This document shows positions 59,039 to 64,000 of a stretch of DNA of 64,000 nucleotides, piece by piece (position 1 is the stretch's first letter; each line of letters starts with the position of its first letter). This stretch comes from Methylobacterium sp. J-088. GTDB lineage: Bacteria; Pseudomonadota; Alphaproteobacteria; Rhizobiales; Beijerinckiaceae. The translations under genes and the position numbers were made by a program. Under the pieces are notes generated by a model, which was not told where the DNA came from, did not search any database, and saw only the letters and a list, made by a program, of their open reading frames with translations. Location of the stretch: positions 1 through 64,000 of the forward strand of contig NZ_JAKSYH010000200.1 of assembly GCF_022829295.1 (NCBI RefSeq), read 5' to 3'.

Positions 59039-61012
59039 TCACGCCACGCGCGCCGTCCCGCCCTGGAGGGACGACAGAAACTGCACGTTGACGCTGGCGT
59101 CGGAGCGATGTCGGACCTCGCAGCTGAACCGACGTCCGTCTCCATCGAGGATCAAGTCGAACCGTTCCGGGACCTGAGCGTGCCTGCGCACATGCAGCCG
59201 CGCCCCGCCATCCGATAGGTCACGGACGGAGCACGCGATGGAGCCGCTGCCGGACGTGGTGATGGTGGCCGGCAACAACACGCGCGTCCTACGCTCGTTG
59301 CGCCGTTCCTCCATGCCGACAGTCCAGTCATCCAAGCTGGTACTGATACTTGATACACCGCCAGCCGCCTGTCGCATGCTGGTCAGGATTTCACCCGTCG
59401 CGCGCGCCTGCTCGTCCATCGAGCCGCTCACGCCATCGACGTGCCCGCTGATCGTGTCGATCGCCGCGGTGATGGTCGCCAGGGTTGTGGCTACCTCACC
59501 CGACACAGCCTGCATCGCGGCGACTTCACCGCTGATCTGATGGGTCGCCTTAGCGGCTTGACCCGCCAACTCCTTCACCTCGGTCGCAACGACCGCGAAG
59601 CCCTTGCCGGCTGCGCCAGCCCGTGCGGCCTCGATCGTCGCGTTCAGGGCCAGCAGGTTGATCTGCTGGGCGATACCCGCGATCACCGCGCCGACGCCAC
59701 CCATGGCGCTGGCGGCAGCCTGCAGGCGTTCCGTGGCGGCATTCGCTTCGCCGGCACGTCCGTGAATGTCGTCGACGACGGTCTTCGACTGCGCCATGCT
59801 GCGCGAGATCTCCTGGGCCGCCGCGTTCATCGTCTCGGCGGCGTCCGTCACCGCCTGGACGTGGTCGAGGGTCTTCTCGGCCGCCTCGATCGCTACGGAC
59901 CGCGCCGCCATGTTGGCGGTGACGTCGGTGGCGTACTTCACGATCTTGGTCAGACGGCCATTGGGGTCGAAGATCGGGTTGTAGCTCGCCTGGATCCAGA
60001 CCGAGCGACCGCCCTTGCCGAAGCGTTGGAACATGCCGGAGAAGAACTCGCCGTTGCGTAGGCGATCCCAAAAGGCGGCATACTCTGGCGTCTGCGCGTA
60101 GCCGGGCTCGACGAACATGGCGTGGTGCTGTCCGCGGATGTCCTCGATCCGGTAACCGACCGCTTGAAGGAAGTTCGGGTTGGCGTCGAGCACCGTGCCA
60201 TCAGAGGCGAACTGTATCACGGCCTGCGATCGGTTGACGGCCGCGAGCTGGCCCGCCGCATCGGTGGTCTGGAGCTTGTGTGCGGTGATGTCGGTGGCGA
60301 ACTTCACCACCTTCACCGGCACGCCGTCCCGATTACGGATCGGGTTGTAGGTCGCCTGGATCCAAATCTCGCGCCCACCCTTGGCGATGCGGCGGAACTC
60401 GCCTGAGGCGAACTCACCCCGGCCGAGCGTCGCCCAGAACTCCCGATAGGCTGTGCCGGCCTGCTCGCCAGCATCTACGAACAGGCTGTGGTGACGGCCT
60501 TGGACCTCGTCGAGGCGGTAGCCGACGGCATCGAGGAAGTTCTGGTTGGCGGCCAGGATGGTGCCGTCGAGGGCGAACTCGATCACCGCCTGCGAGCGGT
60601 GCAAGGCATCGAGCTGTCCATCGTGATCGATGTTGCGCAACACCTGCGCGGTGATGTCGGTGGCGAACTTGACGATCCGCGTGACCCGTCCGGCACGGTC
60701 GAGCACGGGGTTGTACGTCGCCTGGATCCAGACGGCGCGACCGCCCTTGTCGACGCGCTTGAACTCGCAGGTCTGCGCCTCCCCACGACGCAGAGCCGTC
60801 CAGAACGCGCGGTACGCATCGCCGTCACGCTCGGCAGAGGGGACGAACAGGGTGTGATGCTGCCCTTTCACCTCCGCGAGGGTGTAGCCCATCAGGTCGA
60901 GGAACAGTGTGTTGGCGGCCAGCACCGTCCCGTCAGGGGCGAACTCGATCCGCGCTCGGGATCTGTCGATGGCCGTCATCAGGGCACGGAGATCGGCGTC
61001 GAACAACGGCAC
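59039..61012 (-). CDS. Soluble chemoreceptor: PAS-PAS-PAS-MCP-PilZ
   Basis: The 657-residue protein begins with three tandem PAS domains (about 10-125, 135-250, 255-370), closely alike (ARIEFAPDGTVLAAN, AVIEFALDGTILAAN, AVIQFASDGTVLDAN), each followed by VWIQATYNP-type ends. A methyl-accepting signalling domain follows (about 375-550, INLLALNATIEAARAGAAGKG). A C-terminal PilZ domain (about 560-650, RRNERRTRVLLPA, DLSDGGARL) should bind cyclic di-GMP. No membrane segment is present, so it is cytoplasmic. The repeated PAS units likely arose by duplication. No che genes are adjacent. Confidence 0.9.
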   Translation of the reverse strand: MPLFDADLRALMTAIDRSRARIEFAPDGTVLAANTLFLDLMGYTLAEVKGQHHTLFVPSAERDGDAYRAFWTALRRGEAQTCEFKRVDKGGRAVWIQATYNPVLDRAGRVTRIVKFATDITAQVLRNIDHDGQLDALHRSQAVIEFALDGTILAANQNFLDAVGYRLDEVQGRHHSLFVDAGEQAGTAYREFWATLGRGEFASGEFRRIAKGGREIWIQATYNPIRNRDGVPVKVVKFATDITAHKLQTTDAAGQLAAVNRSQAVIQFASDGTVLDANPNFLQAVGYRIEDIRGQHHAMFVEPGYAQTPEYAAFWDRLRNGEFFSGMFQRFGKGGRSVWIQASYNPIFDPNGRLTKIVKYATDVTANMAARSVAIEAAEKTLDHVQAVTDAAETMNAAAQEISRSMAQSKTVVDDIHGRAGEANAATERLQAAASAMGGVGAVIAGIAQQINLLALNATIEAARAGAAGKGFAVVATEVKELAGQAAKATHQISGEVAAMQAVSGEVATTLATITAAIDTISGHVDGVSGSMDEQARATGEILTSMRQAAGGVSSISTSLDDWTVGMEERRNERRTRVLLPATITTSGSGSIACSVRDLSDGGARLHVRRHAQVPERFDLILDGDGRRFSCEVRHRSDASVNVQFLSSLQGGTARVA

Positions 61013-61092
61013 CGGTAGAATTCCTATCTCGACGGATTGGCACTCAGATCATGTAGGAAACTCTGGTTAATCGAGCGTCACCGGCAGTGCTG

Positions 61093-61452
61093 CTACTCGA
61101 CGTAGAGGGTGAGTTTCATCTTCGGGTGGATGCCGCACTGGATGATGAAGTTGCCAGGCTCCTTAAGGGTCAGCGTGGCCTGTTTGCCGGGCTCCTGATC
61201 GCCAGCGTCGAACGCGAACCGGTCAGCCTCGATGAACGCGTGATGGACCGCGTTGTCGTCACCGTTGACCAGGGTGACCGTATCGCCTCGGTGCAGGAAC
61301 AGGTCGGTCGGATCGTAGTGCCGACCCTTCTGCAGAACGATGCGGATGGCGCTAGAGAGACCGGCTTGGGCTGGTCCGAGCGCAGCCATCCCCAGCACGA
61401 GCGCGAGGGCACCGCAGCGAAGAAGCGGAACGCGTAGATTGCAAATCGACAC
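61093..61452 (-). CDS. Exported cupredoxin
   Basis: This 119-residue protein has a signal peptide (LALVLGMAALGPAQA) and a small cupredoxin fold. The copper ligands are present: a His in NAVHHAF (H70 or H71), C106, H109 and M112 in QCGIHPKM. It is a plastocyanin-like electron carrier or copper-binding protein of the periplasm. It is not coupled to any known redox gene here. The other cupredoxin of the window (9007) lacks its first His. Confidence 0.82.
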   Translation of the reverse strand: MSICNLRVPLLRCGALALVLGMAALGPAQAGLSSAIRIVLQKGRHYDPTDLFLHRGDTVTLVNGDDNAVHHAFIEADRFAFDAGDQEPGKQATLTLKEPGNFIIQCGIHPKMKLTLYVE

Positions 61453-61894
61453 GGCTACAACCTAGAGAATGAATGTATTGGCGATGATATCTACTGCGTC
61501 TAACGTCCAAACCACTTAACGTAAGTCGGTAAAAGCGTTTAAATCTGCTTGTGCTTGGCGATAAATTGGTGTGATGAGCAGCATCTGCTTCATTCGCGCA
61601 ACAGATCCGAAACCGTTGGCGATGTTGACCGCGCGTGTCAGGCGTAGGGCCCACCGAACAGGTCCCCGAGCGCCTTCCGCCGGAACAGCGTGCGCCAGCG
61701 CCGCCTCTGATGCTCTGGCCGATCGTGGATCATGTGGCAGCGCTGGCAGAACGCCGCGAGGTTGTGTCGCGAGTCATAGAACTCAACAACTTAAGCAGTG
61801 ATATGTGCATCACGCTTGAGTGAAGCTGGTCCGGTCGGTGGAACGTCTTGAAACTTCAGCCTGTTGAGCGGCCGATCCAACAGGAGAAAATCCT
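61453..61894. other. AT-richer intergenic region with HNH fragment
   Basis: This 442-bp stretch contains an HNH-like remnant on the minus strand (61638-61793), listed separately. The remaining parts carry no recognised gene. DNA near 61,470-61,560 is AT-rich for this genome. Confidence 0.5.
61638..61793 (-). pseudogene. HNH-type nuclease remnant
   Basis: The minus-strand reading is VVEFYDSRHNLAAFCQRCHM, then IHDRPEHQRRRWRTLFRRKA, ending LGDLFGGPYA and a stop. It matches the C-terminal end of small HNH proteins (HNL-LCQRCH pattern). An in-frame TAA lies directly upstream and no start codon precedes the motif, so it is a 5'-truncated fragment. Confidence 0.68.
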
Positions 61895-62086
61895 ATGAAG
61901 CATTTTACCCTCGCTGCTTCTGTTCTCGCCCTCGGGTTACTCGCAGGAACTGCCGCGGAAGCTAAAGGCTGTCTGAAGGGGGCTGTTGTCGGCGGCATCG
62001 CCGGCCACATGGCAGGCCATGGGAAGATGGGTGCTGCAGCAGGCTGCGCGGTTGGCCATCACAAGGCCAACAAGAAGCAGGGCTGA
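61895..62086 (+). CDS. Small exported Gly/His-rich protein
   Basis: This 63-residue protein has a signal peptide (FTLAASVLALGLLAGTAAEA) and a mature part of about 40 residues with a glycine zipper (AVVGGIAGHMAGHGKMGAAA), two cysteines and His-rich segments ending HHKANKKQG. A GGAG-like AGGAG precedes the ATG. Function unknown; metal binding or membrane insertion is plausible. Confidence 0.68.
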   Translation: MKHFTLAASVLALGLLAGTAAEAKGCLKGAVVGGIAGHMAGHGKMGAAAGCAVGHHKANKKQG

Positions 62087-62104
62087 AGCCCAAGCGACGG
62101 TAGG

Positions 62105-62166
62105 GCCGCACCGGGGTCCGATGCCCCTCGGCGACGGTGCGGCCTCGCCGGCGCAGTCGCGATGAT
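62105..62166. repeat. Palindromic repeat, copy 2 of 2
   Basis: GCCGCACCG pairs with CGGTGCGGC (62105-62143). The last 32 bases match 58247-58278 at about 29 positions. As in copy 1, it starts 18 nt after a plus-strand stop codon (62086). Confidence 0.6.
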
Positions 62167-62232
62167 CGGACGCGATTGCGGCCAAGCTTGAGCCCGGCTA
62201 GACGCGCTGCCTCGCGGCGACGTGGAGCCTGG

Positions 62233-62442
62233 ATGAGCGATGATCTGGCTGCCCTTCTCCTCGCCTTGGCGACCGAGAATGCCGAACTACGCCAGCAGCT
62301 CGCCGCAGCCCAAGATATGCTGATGGAGACGGCCATCGACGCCGGTCACCTGCATGCCCGCATCGAAGCCGTTCAGGACGAGCGGGATGCTTGGCAAGAA
62401 GAGGCCGAACGGCTGCAGGCGCAGGTGATGTGCAGGGCCTGA
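62233..62442 (+). CDS. Small coiled-coil protein
   Basis: Reading from ATG 62233: 69 residues, almost all helix, with regular Leu/Ala spacing (LLALATENAELRQQLAAAQD, RIEAVQDERDAWQEEAERLQ). GGAG precedes the start. The family is not recognised; it could be a structural or adaptor peptide. Confidence 0.6.
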   Translation: MSDDLAALLLALATENAELRQQLAAAQDMLMETAIDAGHLHARIEAVQDERDAWQEEAERLQAQVMCRA

Positions 62443-62795
62443 TCCGCTTCGCGACTAGGGTGGTGCGCTCTGCTCCAGCGCATTTGTATCGGCCTCCACG
62501 AAGTTGTTTCTGCTTGTGCGCTGCACGCGCGAAGCCAACGCCCTCGGCGCAAACCACGTCACAGCTTCGGACGTGACTACGTACTTTATACGTACGTAGC
62601 TGCCCGTGGTGCAGCCTCGCAAGGCTGAGCAGCCGCAATAGCGACGTACTCTGCAATATTAACCACCTAAAATCTGCTTTGGCCCACAGCACTAGATTTC
62701 GACTGCGTCTTGTGATCTACATAAATCCGAGATTAAGAATTTATTAACCAATCTAAGATTAACTTTATCTGCTCAGTGCACAGGGAAGATGAGCT
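62443..62795. promoter_or_regulatory. Promoter region of the sugar transferase gene
   Basis: About 350 bp with no gene precede the sugar transferase. It holds the palindrome at 62577-62599. Its last 120 bp are AT-rich, which fits a promoter. The Arg-rich frame on the minus strand is a shadow of this sequence. Confidence 0.5.
62577..62599. promoter_or_regulatory. CTACGTAC-N7-GTACGTAG palindrome
   Basis: A perfect 8-bp-arm dyad (CTACGTAC-tttatac-GTACGTAG) lies 197-219 bp upstream of the sugar transferase start, in the promoter region. It looks like an operator for a dimeric regulator. I cannot name the protein that binds it. Confidence 0.5.
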
Positions 62796-63584
62796 ATGAC
62801 GCGAGCTGCAACGCACCAAGATGTCGGAGGTGATATCGCAGTGCAGCGCGCTCCCAATACCGGCACTATCGCTGAGGTCGTCGATCTGGCTTCTGGCCGA
62901 GTGGTCGAAGCGGCGGGCGCCGCGGTCGATGTTCTGTCGCCGGAGACGCCCTTCGTCGCCCGTGGCCTGCGCCTGAACTGGGCGGCCAAGCGCGGCCTCG
63001 ACGTCGGCGTGGCTGTCACCGCCCTGTTCCTGCTGCTGCCGCTGCTTCTGCTCATCGCCCTCCTGGTCTGGGCCGGCGACGGCCGGGCCCCGATCTTCCG
63101 CCACATCCGCCTGGGCCGCGACGGCCGCTCGTTCGGCTGCCTCAAGTTCCGCTCCATGGTCACCGACGGCGAGGCGTTGCTGGCCGCCCATCTGGCCGCC
63201 GACCCGCGGGCCCGGGCCGAATGGGCCGCCACGCACAAGCTCAGCAACGATCCGCGCATCACCGCGATCGGGCAGGTGCTGCGCAAGACCTCGCTCGACG
63301 AGCTACCCCAACTCTGGAACGTGCTGCGCGGCGAGATGAGCCTGGTCGGGCCCCGCCCGATCGTGCCGGCCGAGGTCGCCCGCTACGGCCGCGCGTTCCA
63401 GACCTGCTTTGCCGTGCCGCCTGGGGTGACCGGGCTGTGGCAGGTGTCGGGCCGCTCGGACACGAGCTACGCAGAGCGGGTGGCGCTGGATCTGGACTAT
63501 GCCAGCCGCTGGAGCCTGCGCCGGGACATCGCGATCATGCTGCGCACCATCCCGGCGGTGCTGGCCCAGCGCGGCAGCAAGTAG
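62796..63584 (+). CDS. Exopolysaccharide sugar transferase (ExoY-like)
   Basis: This 262-residue bacterial sugar transferase starts polysaccharide units by moving a sugar-1-phosphate onto undecaprenyl phosphate. It has one strong membrane segment (about 68-92, GLDVGVAVTALFLLLPLLLL) and the family motifs KFRSMVTDG, KTSLDELPQLWNVLRGEMSL, VGPRP and GVTGLWQVSGR. The N-terminal 60 residues are variable. No other polysaccharide genes are in the window. Confidence 0.9.
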   Translation: MTRAATHQDVGGDIAVQRAPNTGTIAEVVDLASGRVVEAAGAAVDVLSPETPFVARGLRLNWAAKRGLDVGVAVTALFLLLPLLLLIALLVWAGDGRAPIFRHIRLGRDGRSFGCLKFRSMVTDGEALLAAHLAADPRARAEWAATHKLSNDPRITAIGQVLRKTSLDELPQLWNVLRGEMSLVGPRPIVPAEVARYGRAFQTCFAVPPGVTGLWQVSGRSDTSYAERVALDLDYASRWSLRRDIAIMLRTIPAVLAQRGSK

Positions 63585-63614
63585 CCGCCGTCCACGCATT
63601 CAAGGATCCGAGCT

Positions 63615-63821
63615 ATGCAGGACGACAATCCGCTCTGGTACGACTACGCCGAACCCGACCCGGCACCTGGTCGAACGCTGCTTGTCCTTGCTGGCTTGGT
63701 CAGTGCCTCGATGACCACCACGATGGCGGTAATCCGGATGTACTGGATGCCGGACCGGCTCTGGCAAAAGATAGTGGTTAGGTTTGAACGACGTCAGAAA
63801 GTTCGAGCAAAGCCACACTGA
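63615..63821 (+). CDS. Hypothetical small membrane protein
   Basis: The 68-residue protein starts 31 nt after the sugar transferase stop. One membrane segment (about 21-44, LLVLAGLVSASMTTTMAVIR) is followed by a basic tail (FERRQKVRAKPH). No family known; likely part of the same operon. Confidence 0.55.
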   Translation: MQDDNPLWYDYAEPDPAPGRTLLVLAGLVSASMTTTMAVIRMYWMPDRLWQKIVVRFERRQKVRAKPH

Positions 63822-63867
63822 GCCGTATATCAGGCCCTACAAACTCAAAGAACGTCAGGCAGCAAGG

Positions 63868-63972
63868 TCAAGAATTTTCTTCTTGGGCGAGAGGCGCGGC
63901 TTCGCACATGCGCCAAAACTCGACAAAGCCGAAGGCGTAGGCGGCGAGGACAACGGCGGCCCAATGCATCAT
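63868..63972 (-). CDS. Possible small membrane protein (34 residues)
   Basis: Minus-strand reading from ATG 63972: MMHWAAVVLAAYAFGFVEFW, then RMCEAAPLAQEENS. A single membrane segment and an AGGGA upstream make it plausible. A longer start beyond the window cannot be excluded. Confidence 0.4.
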   Translation of the reverse strand: MMHWAAVVLAAYAFGFVEFWRMCEAAPLAQEENS

Positions 63973-64000
63973 CAGCTTCCCTAGCACGGCTGACCAGCCG

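Noticed and set aside
61571-61823. Plus-strand frames across the HNH remnant
   Set aside because: They read the opposite strand of a clear HNH motif and lack any family pattern.

Overview
The window is a chromosomal segment of a GC-rich alphaproteobacterium. The proteins, and their order, look most like Methylobacterium or a close relative in the Rhizobiales. The main clues are an RpoD with a long acidic insert, the lptF-lptG-lptD-pdxA-rsmA cluster, an enlarged CarB, and dispersed palindromic repeats of a kind I associate with Rhizobiales genomes. I saw no rRNA, tRNA, CRISPR array or complete insertion sequence.

Positions 1 to about 50,300 are dense core genome. In order: an adenylate cyclase, rpoD and dnaG on the minus strand; a BrnT/BrnA toxin-antitoxin pair; a YqeY-like protein; carA; a cupredoxin; carB; greA; an ELM1-like protein; trxB, a LysR regulator and msrP; a fatty-acyl-CoA ligase; pepA; the LPS-transport genes lptF, lptG and lptD; pdxA and rsmA; a Tim44-like protein; an orphan histidine kinase and an S24 repressor-like protein; a DUF952 protein with pyrD; a YdeP-type molybdo-oxidoreductase with a small coupled partner; a CoA ester lyase; a MATE transporter; a hydrolase; an Lhr-like helicase with the PdeM phosphoesterase; ftsY; a pseudouridine synthase; mtaB and dapF.

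From about 50,300 to the end the content changes to accessory DNA: small orphan proteins, gene remnants, AT-rich promoter regions and stand-alone sensors (a PAS protein, a GAF protein, and a soluble PAS3-MCP-PilZ chemoreceptor). There is also a Crp/Fnr regulator, an IHF-beta-like protein, an orphan Flp pilin, a copper protein, and an ExoY-type sugar transferase at the far end.

The observations I consider most interesting are these. (1) A 17-bp palindrome, ATGTAA-N5-TTACAT, occurs three times within 1.6 kb and only there. It lies beside a Crp/Fnr gene and three very small genes, two of which encode related proteins that resemble the tail of XRE-type regulators without a DNA-binding domain. (2) A roughly 190-bp multi-hairpin palindromic element sits in frame inside the Lhr-like helicase gene, and an element of the same architecture lies between genes at 37.8 kb. 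(3) A pseudoazurin-like protein has Tyr in place of the first copper-ligand His. (4) DnaG has lost three of its four zinc ligands. (5) A structured 98-bp repeat occurs twice, each time at or beyond the 3' end of a minus-strand signalling gene. All family names come from reading motifs and from memory; no database search was run.
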